A DNA stretch of 64,000 bases from Aureisphaera galaxeae. Its GTDB lineage: Bacteria > Bacteroidota > Bacteroidia > Flavobacteriales > Flavobacteriaceae. The stretch is taken from assembly GCF_028561275.1 (NCBI RefSeq), contig NZ_JAQQTF010000004.1, positions 124,001 to 188,000 of the forward strand. The letters are read 5' to 3'. Shown here one piece after another: positions 34,552 to 43,525 of the stretch (positions are counted from its first letter, which is position 1; each line of letters starts with the position of its first letter). Both the position numbers and the translations under genes were made by a program. The notes beneath the pieces are model-generated. The model saw nothing but the letters and a program-made list of their open reading frames with translations, did not search any database and had not been told where the DNA came from.

Positions 34552-36687
34552 TTAAGCTACGGAATCGATTAAAATTTCTAACATTTCGATAGCGGCATCG
34601 CTAATCTTGGTTCCTGGGCCATACACGGCCACGGCTCCTGCTTCGAAAAGGAATTCATAATCCTGAACAGGAATCACGCCACCCACGATCACCATGATGT
34701 CCTCACGGCCCAATTTCTTCATTTCTGCAATCACCTGTGGAACCAAGGTCTTATGTCCCGCTGCTAGCGAAGACACCCCTAGAATGTGAACGTCATTCTC
34801 TATGGCTTGTTGTGCAGCTTCTGCAGGGGTTTGGAATAAGGGGCCTATGTCTACATCGAATCCAACATCGGCATAGCCAGTAGCCACTACTTTGGCGCCA
34901 CGGTCATGTCCGTCCTGTCCCATTTTGGCAATCATGATACGGGGACGACGGCCTTCCAGTTCGGCAAATTTATTGGCCAATTCCCGTGCCTTTTCAAATG
35001 AGGGGTCCTTCTTTATTTCTTTGCTATACACGCCGCTAAATGATTTTATTTGTGCCTTGTACCTGCCGAAAACACTTTCTAAGGCATCACTTATTTCACC
35101 TAAGGTAGCCCGTTCTCGGGCTGCATCTACCGCTAAAGCTAGTAAATTTCCTTCACCTGTCTTGGCACATTCGGTGAGACGGGCCAAACATTCCGTTACT
35201 TTTTCACTGTTTCTTTCGGCTTTGATACGCTCCAATCGCTCCATTTGTCCTTTACGCACCTTTTGGTTGTCCACATCCAAAATCTGTAAAGGATCTTCCT
35301 TTTCAAGACGATATTGATTTACCCCCACAATGATATCCTGTCCACTATCGATACGCGCCTGTTTTCTGGCGGCAGCTTCTTCAATTCGCAATTTGGGAAT
35401 ACCAGCTTCAATTGCCTTGGTCATTCCGCCCAATTCTTCCACCTCCTGTATGAGCTTCCAAGCTTTTTCCGCTATTTCGTGGGTAAGGGATTCTATATAA
35501 TAGCTACCTGCCCAAGGGTCTACCGTACGTGTAATGTGGGTTTCCTCCTGAAGATAAATCTGCGTATTTCTTGCGATTCGTGCCGAAAAGTCCGTTGGAA
35601 GCGCAATGGCCTCATCCAAAGCATTGGTATGCAAGGATTGGGTACCTCCAAAAGCCGCCGCCGCTGCTTCTATACACGTCCGCGCCACATTGTTGAAAGG
35701 GTCCTGCTCGGTAAGACTCCATCCACTGGTTTGGCAATGCGTTCTTAGGGAAAGGGACTTCGGATTCTTGGGATTGAATTGTTTCACCAATTTGGCCCAA
35801 AGCATACGTGCCGCTCTCATTTTTGCAATTTCCATGAAATGATTCATTCCTATGGCCCAAAAGAAGGATAGTCTTGGCGCGAAGCTGTCAATGTCCATGC
35901 CTGCAGCAATTCCAGTGCGTATGTACTCCAATCCATCGGCTAGGGTATAAGCCAATTCAATATCGCAGGTAGCCCCAGCTTCCTGCATATGATATCCTGA
36001 AATGGATATGGAATTGAACTTGGGCATATTTTGAGAGGTGAACTCGAAAATATCACTGATGATCTTCATGGAAGGTGTAGGTGGGTAGATGTACGTGTTC
36101 CGCACCATGAATTCCTTCAAAATGTCATTCTGAATGGTCCCCGCTAAGGCTTCATGTGGTACCCCTTGTTCTTCCGCAGCGACGATATAAAAAGCCATGA
36201 TGGGCAAAACCGCTCCGTTCATGGTCATGGAAACGCTCATTTTGTCCAATGGAATCTGATCGAACAAAATCTTCATGTCCTCTACACTATCTATAGCAAC
36301 CCCGGCTTTTCCCACATCGCCAACCACACGCGGATGATCACTATCATATCCGCGGTGCGTGGCCAAATCGAAGGCCACAGAGAGTCCTTTCTGCCCAGCG
36401 GCAAGATTTCTTCGGTAGAAAGCGTTACTGTCTTCTGCCGTTGAGAACCCAGCGTATTGCCTAATGGTCCAAGGCCTGCGCACGTACATGGTAGAATAGG
36501 GTCCCCGTAAATTGGGAGCAATTCCCGCTACGAAGTTGAGGTGTTCCAAAGACGATAGGTCCGTTGCCTCATATTTAGATTTTACCGCTATATCCTCTGC
36601 CGTATTAAAAGTTTCAACAGTATTGTTGGATTTGGCAGTATCGGTATTCTTTTCCCAATGTATGTGTTGCAGGTCTTTTCTGCCCAT
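34552..36687 (-). CDS. scpA: Methylmalonyl-CoA mutase, large (catalytic, B12-binding) subunit
   Basis: A 711-residue adenosylcobalamin enzyme converting succinyl-CoA and methylmalonyl-CoA. The TIM barrel runs over about 50-550 ([58 protein letters not shown]) and the B12 domain over about 580-700, with [20 protein letters not shown] (the lower-ligand DxHxxG). Length is normal. It is the last gene of the udk-to-mutB operon; its ATG overlaps the lipoprotein stop by one base (TAATG). The gene is also called mutB. Confidence 0.97.
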   Translation of the reverse strand: MGRKDLQHIHWEKNTDTAKSNNTVETFNTAEDIAVKSKYEATDLSSLEHLNFVAGIAPNLRGPYSTMYVRRPWTIRQYAGFSTAEDSNAFYRRNLAAGQKGLSVAFDLATHRGYDSDHPRVVGDVGKAGVAIDSVEDMKILFDQIPLDKMSVSMTMNGAVLPIMAFYIVAAEEQGVPHEALAGTIQNDILKEFMVRNTYIYPPTPSMKIISDIFEFTSQNMPKFNSISISGYHMQEAGATCDIELAYTLADGLEYIRTGIAAGMDIDSFAPRLSFFWAIGMNHFMEIAKMRAARMLWAKLVKQFNPKNPKSLSLRTHCQTSGWSLTEQDPFNNVARTCIEAAAAAFGGTQSLHTNALDEAIALPTDFSARIARNTQIYLQEETHITRTVDPWAGSYYIESLTHEIAEKAWKLIQEVEELGGMTKAIEAGIPKLRIEEAAARKQARIDSGQDIIVGVNQYRLEKEDPLQILDVDNQKVRKGQMERLERIKAERNSEKVTECLARLTECAKTGEGNLLALAVDAARERATLGEISDALESVFGRYKAQIKSFSGVYSKEIKKDPSFEKARELANKFAELEGRRPRIMIAKMGQDGHDRGAKVVATGYADVGFDVDIGPLFQTPAEAAQQAIENDVHILGVSSLAAGHKTLVPQVIAEMKKLGREDIMVIVGGVIPVQDYEFLFEAGAVAVYGPGTKISDAAIEMLEILIDSVA

Positions 36688-37328
36688 TACATATTGATTT
36701 TGGTGATAAACGGATCGAAGTTACCCTTATATGGTGTTGTTATTTGGAAGATCACAGTTTTTTCATTCGAGGTAACAATGTAGGTAGTGCTATAAAACTC
36801 CCTTTTCATTTTCTTATCCTCGACCAAATAAATTCCCTTGAAAATGTGCTCTTTACTGTTTCCGTTGTATTTGGCACTTTTTTTCTCAATGCTGAACTTC
36901 TTATGCTCGAAACCTTGTTCCAGCGACTTTCGCATGATGCTCAAAAATTGCTGGGCTTCATCTTTGGACAGCGGCATAAAATCTACACTGTTAACTGAAA
37001 GGGTAGAGTTGCTGTACTTGTCGAAAAACAAGTGAAATCCACCTTCCATGTCCTGTAGTTTGTTGATGCGCTTAATTTCATAGCGATACGACTCTTTGTC
37101 CAAAATAGTGTCGAGGATGGTTTGGTATTCTGAAATGGAAGTCTTTTTAAAGGCTTCGGGTAAAAATAGTTTGATACCGCGGTCATCCAGATAGTGGTAG
37201 GTGCCTACCACTTCTCCTTTTTCGTCTTCTTCCCATAGGTTCTTCATTTCTTTATCCAAGTTCTGACATGAACTTGCAAAAAGAAGGATCATTAATCCAC
37301 TAGCGATTTGTAATATTCGTTTATTCAT
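36687..37328 (-). CDS. Uncharacterised lipoprotein within the methylmalonyl-CoA mutase operon
   Basis: A 213-residue lipoprotein ([25 protein letters not shown], lipidated Cys21) without a recognised family. The mature protein is mixed alpha-beta: [21 protein letters not shown], a central [20 protein letters not shown] helix, and a C-terminal sheet with [20 protein letters not shown]. It overlaps the preceding lipoprotein by 8 bases (ATGAATAA) and mutB by one. Being coupled between mutA and mutB, an envelope role connected to that operon is possible but undemonstrated. Confidence 0.75.
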   Translation of the reverse strand: MNKRILQIASGLMILLFASSCQNLDKEMKNLWEEDEKGEVVGTYHYLDDRGIKLFLPEAFKKTSISEYQTILDTILDKESYRYEIKRINKLQDMEGGFHLFFDKYSNSTLSVNSVDFMPLSKDEAQQFLSIMRKSLEQGFEHKKFSIEKKSAKYNGNSKEHIFKGIYLVEDKKMKREFYSTTYIVTSNEKTVIFQITTPYKGNFDPFITKINM

Positions 37329-37914
37329 TTTCTGTAGGTATATCTAATAAGTATTGGTAGTAGCCGTCTAATGCAATGTAAATAGCAAGATATTCATCGT
37401 TAAAAGCTTTGTTCACATTTTGGCGCATTATTTCTGCTACATTCTTAGGGGTTAAGTAATTTACCTCTACGAGGCTATTAATTCTTGTTCTTAATTCTTC
37501 GTCTTTAATATTTTCAAAAATACAGGACATGAATTCGCCTGTATAATCAAGATGGGAACCTTCACGTTCCATATCCCATAGGCCTTCCACGTTCTTCAAC
37601 TTTTCCAATATTTCAAGGGTGTACGGAGAAGCCATTTCTTTGTAAGGGGCTTGGCCATTCATTCCACGATAAATGTACTGCCTGTAGGAGTGAATATAGG
37701 AACTCTTTGTTCCCAGAATGATGTCGGGATCGTTATATTTCTTGGCCATGTCATCTTGAAAGCTATATAGGGCTTCACGCAATAAGTCATTATCTACAGA
37801 GGCGCAGCTTATGTTTAGGGGCCTTTCCTTGTATTTGTATTCCAATGGCTCTTCGCATTGGGGGAATAGAAATAGGGCTGCCAATAGTACTAGGCAGAAT
37901 TGCAGTTTATTCAT
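37321..37914 (-). CDS. Uncharacterised lipoprotein following mutA
   Basis: A 197-residue lipoprotein from the ATG at 37912-37914 (MNKLQFCLVLLAALFLFPQCEEP); a longer frame would add 15 residues that lie inside mutA. The mature protein is helical and charged (DNDLLREALYSFQDDMAKKY, PYTLEILEKLKNVEGLWDME, NVNKAFNDEYLAIYIALDGY). No family is recognised. It overlaps the end of mutA by 8 bases and the next lipoprotein by 8. The C-terminal ENE* is part of that overlap. Confidence 0.75.
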   Translation of the reverse strand: MNKLQFCLVLLAALFLFPQCEEPLEYKYKERPLNISCASVDNDLLREALYSFQDDMAKKYNDPDIILGTKSSYIHSYRQYIYRGMNGQAPYKEMASPYTLEILEKLKNVEGLWDMEREGSHLDYTGEFMSCIFENIKDEELRTRINSLVEVNYLTPKNVAEIMRQNVNKAFNDEYLAIYIALDGYYQYLLDIPTENE

Positions 37915-39283
37915 TTTCCAGTCGTTGTTTTTCCAGAGTTTCGGGGATTCGTCTTTCAATTATGGGTTCGATGAGTGTCTTTCGGGGATTGGTTTTTACA
38001 AAAGGGAACAATTCTAAGTCATTGCCCATTCGGTCGTTGGGGTTTTCGTACTTATTGGTTCCTACCAATACCAACGTTCCATCTTCGAACAGTTGTGCTT
38101 CTTTTTGGCCGCTTTCCTTTATTTTTTTCTGAAGGGTTCCCGCCTTTAATTGCTGAAAAAGCCCTCCGTTCTTTTCAATTTCCTTGAACAGTTCCAATGC
38201 TTTTTCGCCCAACTGATCGGTAAGGCTTTCCACATAATAACTACCATCCGCCACGTTGCTTACCATATCGAAATAGCTTTCGGCCTTTAGAATGAGCAAC
38301 TGATTGCGGGAAATGCGCTCTCCAAATTCGTTGCTTTTATGATAGATAGCGTCATAAGGTAAATTGCTTACTGTATCGGCACCGCCTAAGACCGCACTCA
38401 TGCATTCGGTGGTGGTACGTAGCATATTTACATTGTAGTCATACAGGGTTTTATTCCGTTTGGACGGAATAGCAACCACATGACAATCTATGGCAATCCC
38501 ATATTCAGCAGCCAATAGGGAGACCAGTTTTCTAAGGGCCCTAATCTTGGCAATTTCAAAAAAGTAATTGGGACCAATGGCTAGGTTGAAGGTTACTTTC
38601 AAATTGTTATTCGTGGAACCCGTTCCAAAATAATGATTCAGGTATTCATTAAGATGGGCTATACCATAGGCCAATTGCTGAACCCTATTTGCTCCCGCAT
38701 TTTGATACAAGGAGGTATCGATGGATAGCAAGGCTTCATCCGGAAACTGCGTTAGGAGTGCTCCCACGATTTCATGATCCTGTGTAAGGTTATGAAACCA
38801 ATTACCACTTCGTGCCAAATTCCCAAGAATATCCACATGGTAAAAAGCCTTCGCCTTGTTTTTTGTGAGGTAACTGATCAAGGAAGCAAAGAAGTCCTTG
38901 TTCAGGAAATTGAGCTGAAAATGAAGGGAGGTTTCTTGAAAAGGGAATCCTTTCAATACTTTTTCTACTTGGAACTCCTTGTCTGCATGGAAAATAATGG
39001 CTTCTGCACCTCTGGCAACAGCATCTAATGCCAAAGTGCAGGCGACTTCCTCTTTATCTATAAAGATGGATTGCCCGATGTCCCAATGTCCGGGATGTCC
39101 GGGTATCCCAGTGGTTGGGGTTTCGGCTTCATCGGCATGGTAGAAGGGCTTTACATGGATACCTTCCAAGCTTTGCCAGATAAGGGTTTCGTTATAATCG
39201 GCACCCTTTAAGTCTACCTGTATTTTCTGTTTCCACGCCTTGGCAGAAACTGCATCGAATTCCTGAAATAGCGAATTACTCAT
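37907..39283 (-). CDS. mutA: Methylmalonyl-CoA mutase, small (beta) subunit
   Basis: A 458-residue protein related to the barrel of the mutase but lacking the C-terminal B12 domain: WKQKIQVDLKGADYNETLIWQSL, FFEIAKIRALRKLVSLLAAEYG, MLRTTTECMSAVLGGADTVS, DGSYYVESLTDQLGEKALEL. In heterodimeric mutases this subunit supports the active MutB. Its length is shorter than some family members (about 600), as usual in Bacteroidota. It overlaps the FtsB-like gene by 8 bases upstream and a lipoprotein by 8 downstream. Confidence 0.93.
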   Translation of the reverse strand: MSNSLFQEFDAVSAKAWKQKIQVDLKGADYNETLIWQSLEGIHVKPFYHADEAETPTTGIPGHPGHWDIGQSIFIDKEEVACTLALDAVARGAEAIIFHADKEFQVEKVLKGFPFQETSLHFQLNFLNKDFFASLISYLTKNKAKAFYHVDILGNLARSGNWFHNLTQDHEIVGALLTQFPDEALLSIDTSLYQNAGANRVQQLAYGIAHLNEYLNHYFGTGSTNNNLKVTFNLAIGPNYFFEIAKIRALRKLVSLLAAEYGIAIDCHVVAIPSKRNKTLYDYNVNMLRTTTECMSAVLGGADTVSNLPYDAIYHKSNEFGERISRNQLLILKAESYFDMVSNVADGSYYVESLTDQLGEKALELFKEIEKNGGLFQQLKAGTLQKKIKESGQKEAQLFEDGTLVLVGTNKYENPNDRMGNDLELFPFVKTNPRKTLIEPIIERRIPETLEKQRLENE

Positions 39284-39611
39284 TTTTCGATTTCAATTTT
39301 AGGCTGTCTTCGTGTTCAATGATGTAAATATCCTCATTTTCACGTTTCAGATAGTACTTTTCCCGCGCATATTTCTCCACTTCATTACTATCCTTCATTT
39401 TTTCTATAAAAGCTCTATCTTTCTTAATCTCTTCCTCATAGAATTCCTTGGTCTCTTCCAAAGAATTAATCTCTTCCCGCAATTCTTTATGAAGGAAATA
39501 GGAGTTGGCGTCGAAGTAAAAATTCCAAACCAAAAAAAGAATGGCCACAATAATATAAGTGCCGCTTAGCACCTTGAACCATTTGTTTTTTGAGATTTTG
39601 GAAAACTTCAC
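39276..39611 (-). CDS. Septum formation initiator family protein (FtsB/DivIC-like)
   Basis: A 111-residue protein with a single N-terminal membrane segment (about 13-31, VLSGTYIIVAILFLVWNFYF) and a coiled-coil region (KELREEINSLEETKEFYEEE) followed by EVEKYAREKYYLKRENEDIY. This is the FtsB/DivIC architecture of the divisome. It lies 6 bases after udk and overlaps mutA by 8 bases (ATGAGTAA), placing a cell-division gene in the mutase operon. The division role is family-based inference. Confidence 0.88.
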   Translation of the reverse strand: MKFSKISKNKWFKVLSGTYIIVAILFLVWNFYFDANSYFLHKELREEINSLEETKEFYEEEIKKDRAFIEKMKDSNEVEKYAREKYYLKRENEDIYIIEHEDSLKLKSKNE

Positions 39612-39617
39612 TGTTTG

Positions 39618-40226
39618 CTACACCAATTTTTGATGAATAATGTTACGCAACAACTGCACGGCCACCGTATTGTATCGATTCGTCGGAATGATAATATCGG
39701 CAAACTCCTTGGTTGGTTCTATAAACTGCTCGTGCATAGGTTTTAGTGTGCTCTGGTAACGGTTTAGCACTTCGTTTAAATCCCTTCCTCTTTCTGCCAT
39801 GTCCCTTCGTAAGCGTCGTATTAAGCGCTCGTCACTATCGGCGTGGACGTATAACTTGACATCGCAAAGTTCTCTCAAATCTTTATTTGTTAGAATTAGG
39901 ATGCCTTCTACGATGACTACTTTCTTAGGCTCGAAGGTAACTGTTTCCCCTGTTCTATTGTGTTCCACAAAAGAATACACGGGTTGCTCTACGGCGTTCC
40001 CTTTCTTTAGATCCCTTAAATGCTGTACCAGCAATTCGAAGTCGATGGATTGCGGGTGATCGAAATTGATACGTACCCGTTCGTCATACGTAAGGTGAGA
40101 AGTGTCTCGGTAGTAAGAATCCTGAGAAATAACACAGACTTCATTTTTTGGGAACTCTTCAACAATTTGTTCTACAACCGTCGTCTTTCCGCTTCCCGTT
40201 CCACCCGCTATACCAATAATGAGCAT
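39618..40226 (-). CDS. udk: Uridine kinase
   Basis: A 202-residue kinase phosphorylating uridine and cytidine with ATP or GTP. The P-loop is IAGGTGSGKTTVVEQI; the substrate region includes QDSYYRD, FDHPQSIDFELL and VIVEGILILTNKDLRE, and the lid has RLIRRLRRDMAERGRDLNEV. Length is normal. It is the first gene of the operon udk, ftsB-like, mutA, two lipoproteins, mutB. Confidence 0.96.
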   Translation of the reverse strand: MLIIGIAGGTGSGKTTVVEQIVEEFPKNEVCVISQDSYYRDTSHLTYDERVRINFDHPQSIDFELLVQHLRDLKKGNAVEQPVYSFVEHNRTGETVTFEPKKVVIVEGILILTNKDLRELCDVKLYVHADSDERLIRRLRRDMAERGRDLNEVLNRYQSTLKPMHEQFIEPTKEFADIIIPTNRYNTVAVQLLRNIIHQKLV

Positions 40227-40242
40227 AGATTATTCGTTTGTG

Positions 40243-40250
40243 CAAAGGTA
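40243..40250 (-). promoter_or_regulatory. Bacteroidota-type -7 box for the udk-mutAB operon
   Basis: On the minus strand TACCTTTG matches TAnnTTTG and lies 16 bases before the udk ATG. A convincing -33 TTG at the standard spacing was not found. Confidence 0.45.
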
Positions 40251-40286
40251 ATGAGATTTGCAAATGTATGCCTATGCCCGCATTTC

Positions 40287-40736
40287 TTATTTTTCAACAG
40301 CTTTTACCTCCGCTGGAGTCACCATTTTTGTTTGGGTATTGCCCCACGAATTCATGATGTAGTTCATTACGTCGGCCACCTCTTCATCGGTCAATCCCAT
40401 GGGTGCCATGTAACTGTTGTACTTTTTTCCATTTACGGTGATTTCCCCCTGCTGTCCATACTTTACCGCATGAATGCTTTCGGTTCTTTTTTCGGTAAGC
40501 CAATCCGATTGTGCCAAAGGAGGAAAGCTTCCCGGTACGCCATAACCATTGGCCAGGTGGCATTGCATGCAAAAGTCCGTGTAGACCAATCCGCCGCGCT
40601 CCATACTCTCTTTTAGTGAAGGGTTCTGAATATTCGATATAGGGGTAGTGGAAGTGGTCGTTTGCGAAGTGTCTTCACTATTAAATTTGCAGGCCAACAG
40701 TGTTATGGGTAGCCCTATGATAAGTAGTAATTTCAT
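40287..40736 (-). CDS. c-type cytochrome lipoprotein
   Basis: A 149-residue lipoprotein (MKLLLIIGLPITLLACKFNS, Cys16) with a class-I cytochrome c domain: FCMQCH (Cys56, Cys59, His60) for covalent haem, and a distal Met in the YMAPMGLTDEEVADVMNYI region. The Thr/Ser-rich linker after the lipobox suggests a periplasm-facing domain. It starts 5 bases after the sugar dehydrogenase stop, so it likely takes electrons from that enzyme. Confidence 0.9.
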   Translation of the reverse strand: MKLLLIIGLPITLLACKFNSEDTSQTTTSTTPISNIQNPSLKESMERGGLVYTDFCMQCHLANGYGVPGSFPPLAQSDWLTEKRTESIHAVKYGQQGEITVNGKKYNSYMAPMGLTDEEVADVMNYIMNSWGNTQTKMVTPAEVKAVEK

Positions 40737-40741
40737 GAATT

Positions 40742-41863
40742 CTATTTTGGAAGGAGTCGAACAATTCCCTGCCCTTCTATTGCAATGTACACAAAACCAT
40801 CGGGTCCCATTTTTACATTCCGAACACGCCCCACACCGTCGGCGATTTTTTCACGGCCCGTAACGGTTTCCCCGTTCAGTTTTACCAATTCCACATAGTT
40901 GAACTTAAGCGATCCCACCAAGAGATGACCTTCCCATTCGGGATACTTTCCACCTGTTACGAAGTCCATTCCGCATGGAGCGATAGAAGGTGTCCAGTAA
41001 TATACGGGCTGTTCCATGCCCGGCCGAGCGGTTTCTTCGGTAAATTTGGAGCCACTATAGTTCACGCCATAAGAAATAACCGGCCATCCAAAATTGGCAC
41101 CTTTCTTTATCACATTGATTTCATCACCACCTTTAGGCCCATGTTCATGCGTCCATATTTTTCCTGTTTTGGGATGTTTGGCCATTCCCTGCGGATTTCT
41201 ATGTCCATAGGAGTAAATGGCTTTTACGGCATTGGCTTCGTCCACAAAGGGATTGTCGTTGGGAATGCTTCCATCATCATTTAGACGATAGATTTTCCCA
41301 TTGTCGCGAGTAATGTCTTGCGGATTTACATCCCGATTGCCACGATCCCCGACAGAGAAATAAAGGTATCCTTCATTGTCGAATTCAATCCGTGAGCCAA
41401 AGTGCTGCCCCCTTCGGCTATTGGGTTCGGCTTTGTAAAGGCTTTCTATATTGGTAAGTTGATTATTGTTCAATTGTGCGCGAATGACCTTGGTATTCCC
41501 TCCTTGTCCGCTACCTTCCGAAGAAGCATGGGTAAAATAGATCCATCCATTTTCGGCGTAGTTGGGATGCAACTCTACATCCATAAATCCGCCCTGTCCT
41601 CGTACATAGATATCCGGTACGTTTTCAATTTTTGTTTTGGTGCCGTTTTCAAAGTGAATCAGGGAACCGCTTTTTTCGGTAATAAGCATACTGCCATCCG
41701 GGAGCCATGTCATGCCCCAAGGATTGTTCAGCCCACTAACCACAGTCTCTATGGTGTATTTTTGAATGTTTTCTGAAGATATGGCCACCGATTCGTTCTT
41801 TTTCGGTTGGGCACAGCCCTGAAGTGCAAAGGCCAAAAGCAAAAACAAGGAAAGGGATTTCAT
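40742..41863 (-). CDS. PQQ-dependent sugar dehydrogenase-like lipoprotein
   Basis: A 373-residue protein from ATG 41861-41863 (MKSLSLFLLLAFALQGCAQP, lipidated Cys17); an upstream in-frame start would add eleven non-signal residues. The mature protein is a six-bladed beta-propeller of the glucose/sorbosone dehydrogenase type: VVSGLNNPWGMTWLPDGSM, GQGGFMDVELHPNY, YSYGHRNPQGMAKHP, WTHEHGPKGGDEINV. The His and Arg residues that bind PQQ and Ca in soluble GDH are in these motifs. It is paired with the cytochrome c gene 5 bases downstream. Confidence 0.88.
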   Translation of the reverse strand: MKSLSLFLLLAFALQGCAQPKKNESVAISSENIQKYTIETVVSGLNNPWGMTWLPDGSMLITEKSGSLIHFENGTKTKIENVPDIYVRGQGGFMDVELHPNYAENGWIYFTHASSEGSGQGGNTKVIRAQLNNNQLTNIESLYKAEPNSRRGQHFGSRIEFDNEGYLYFSVGDRGNRDVNPQDITRDNGKIYRLNDDGSIPNDNPFVDEANAVKAIYSYGHRNPQGMAKHPKTGKIWTHEHGPKGGDEINVIKKGANFGWPVISYGVNYSGSKFTEETARPGMEQPVYYWTPSIAPCGMDFVTGGKYPEWEGHLLVGSLKFNYVELVKLNGETVTGREKIADGVGRVRNVKMGPDGFVYIAIEGQGIVRLLPK

Positions 41864-41940
41864 TGTGGTTTTTATTGTATCACCTAAAAGTAACAAATAT
41901 GCCCTTGTTGAAAGGACAATGCGCTGTTAAGTTTTTCTGA

Positions 41941-41970
41941 AAAGAAAACCCGTTGGCAAGGACCAACGGG
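41941..41970 (-). terminator. Terminator of the S74-domain gene
   Basis: Stem CCCGTTGG (41949-41956)/CCAACGGG (41963-41970) with a 6-base loop lies 25 bases after the stop at 41996 and is followed on the minus strand by a T-rich run. Confidence 0.85.
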
Positions 41971-41995
41971 CAAAAAGGGCAAAAAAGGGTGATCG

Positions 41996-43369
41996 TTACT
42001 TTTCCAATGCTTCGATACGAGCGGTAAGCTCTTCGATTAACTTTTGCTGCTCCTGAAGAGCTTTGGTTAGCACCGGAATAAGCCCATCATAGCTTACGGC
42101 ATCGAATTTTTCTTCGGTGTGATTACCATTTTCATCGGGCAGCACTACAGAAGATTTATTGATCAACTCCGGGAACACTTCTTCCATTTCCTGGGCAATG
42201 AACCCTATTTGTTTTCGGGTATCCCCTCCAAAGGAAGGATGCTTTTTCGAGTCCCACAGGTAGGTTACCGGCCGCAGGGACATAATTTTTTCTGTAGCAT
42301 TCTCTAGGGAAGCAATATTGGTTTTCAGTCTTCTATCGGAAAAGGTGAAGTATTGCAAGGCAACCGAATTGTTTACGGTATATACGCCCCAGTTGTTGTC
42401 TGGACGGTATACCCTTCCGTAGGCGCCTACTATACTGCCATCTACCAATACCCCCGCCATGACTCCTTCGGCAAGATGGCCATTACTGGTACTGGCATCT
42501 GTGTCCAAAATAAAAGAGCCTCCCGAGGATCCGATATTCGCGGTTTGGGATCTGGAGAAAATCCCTTTAATGCGGCCACTGCTGTTAATCGCAAACCCAG
42601 AGTCGGAATATACATCCAATCGGCTTGTAGGGTTCGATTTGCCAATTCCGATTGTGTTAGCAGAACCATCAACGACAAATAGGTTGTCTTCGGTAGCGCC
42701 TTTTATGTTTACATCGAAATCGGAATCACTGTTTTCGTTAATGATCAATTCACTAGGGTTACTATTACTTTCGGAAAGTGTGATGAACTCCAAGTTTCCT
42801 GCACCCAACGCAAGTTGATCGACCCCTTTCCGCCATATTCCTGTATTCACATCATTGAACCATGTATAGAAAGGACGGTTTTGGGAACCATTTCCCATCG
42901 CCTTTACCTGAAAATTATTGTTGTCTATACGCAGTCTGGGAGTGGCATTGGTCGCAAGGTTAAGTTCTTGATCGTCCGAGGTGCCCAAATAGTTTGTATT
43001 TACATTCGTTCCTGCATTTCCGTTAAGGCTCCAATCCTCATTGGTGGTCGCATTGGAAAAAGAACTCCATTCCGTTCCATCGAAGAAATAAAAACCGGGT
43101 GACACAGCCGTAGCACCACTTCCTGAAGTAACTGTATTGTAAACCAGTAGTGAAGTGGCTGGACTAACAATGGTCGTGGTATCATCTGTTCCCGTTAAAG
43201 CAATACGGGGTATGAGTAATCCTTTGTTAGCCACGTTAATGTCTAAGGCAGAACTTGCATCAGGCATTGTGGTACCTATACCTACCTGTGCAAATAGGGA
43301 GGAGCATGTAATGAATAAAGCGATAAGTACGTAAATAAACTTTGTTGCATTTGTTTCCATTTTGTACAT
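41996..43369 (-). CDS. Surface protein with S74 intramolecular-chaperone domain
   Basis: A 457-residue protein with a signal peptide (about 1-28, LIALFITCSSLFAQVGIGTT); the start is at 43369 or the ATG at 43360. The body is a long beta-rich repeat region (ALDINVANKGLLIPRIALTG; TSRLDVYSDSGFAIN). The C-terminal domain has FSDRRLKTNIASLENATEKI and IGFIAQEMEEVFPELI, the S74 autocleaving chaperone, and ends in a coiled coil (LIEELTARIEALEK). No phage genes are nearby, so it is a chromosomal surface protein, probably trimeric, with S74-mediated folding. Confidence 0.88.
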   Translation of the reverse strand: MYKMETNATKFIYVLIALFITCSSLFAQVGIGTTMPDASSALDINVANKGLLIPRIALTGTDDTTTIVSPATSLLVYNTVTSGSGATAVSPGFYFFDGTEWSSFSNATTNEDWSLNGNAGTNVNTNYLGTSDDQELNLATNATPRLRIDNNNFQVKAMGNGSQNRPFYTWFNDVNTGIWRKGVDQLALGAGNLEFITLSESNSNPSELIINENSDSDFDVNIKGATEDNLFVVDGSANTIGIGKSNPTSRLDVYSDSGFAINSSGRIKGIFSRSQTANIGSSGGSFILDTDASTSNGHLAEGVMAGVLVDGSIVGAYGRVYRPDNNWGVYTVNNSVALQYFTFSDRRLKTNIASLENATEKIMSLRPVTYLWDSKKHPSFGGDTRKQIGFIAQEMEEVFPELINKSSVVLPDENGNHTEEKFDAVSYDGLIPVLTKALQEQQKLIEELTARIEALEK

Positions 43370-43383
43370 GTTTTCGATAGGGT

Positions 43384-43397
43384 TACATGATCATGTA
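43384..43397. promoter_or_regulatory. 14-base perfect palindrome upstream of the S74 gene
   Basis: TACATGATCATGTA lies 15 bases before the first ATG of the S74-domain gene, in the 156-base gap with the divergent DUF6090 gene. TTGTACATG at the start codon repeats part of it. It may be a protein-binding site, but no regulator is known. Confidence 0.35.
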
Positions 43398-43525
43398 CGT
43401 AAAAACTTACAAGTCGGATTTCAGATTCGTTATTTTTCTAAGTGTTATTTATCGGGATCTTTTGGAGTTTCGCTAGGCTTGCTAATTTCAAGAGTTGTAT
43501 TTTGGAGGCTCTATTTTGAAGTGTT

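Noticed and set aside
40020-40616. Plus-strand frame of 198 codons across udk and the cytochrome gene
   Set aside because: It spans two real minus-strand genes and the promoter gap between them; no family resemblance.
41996-43369. Prophage or phage tail remnant
   Set aside because: The S74 domain is the only phage-like feature; neighbours are ordinary chromosomal genes, and there is no integrase, attachment site or structural cluster.
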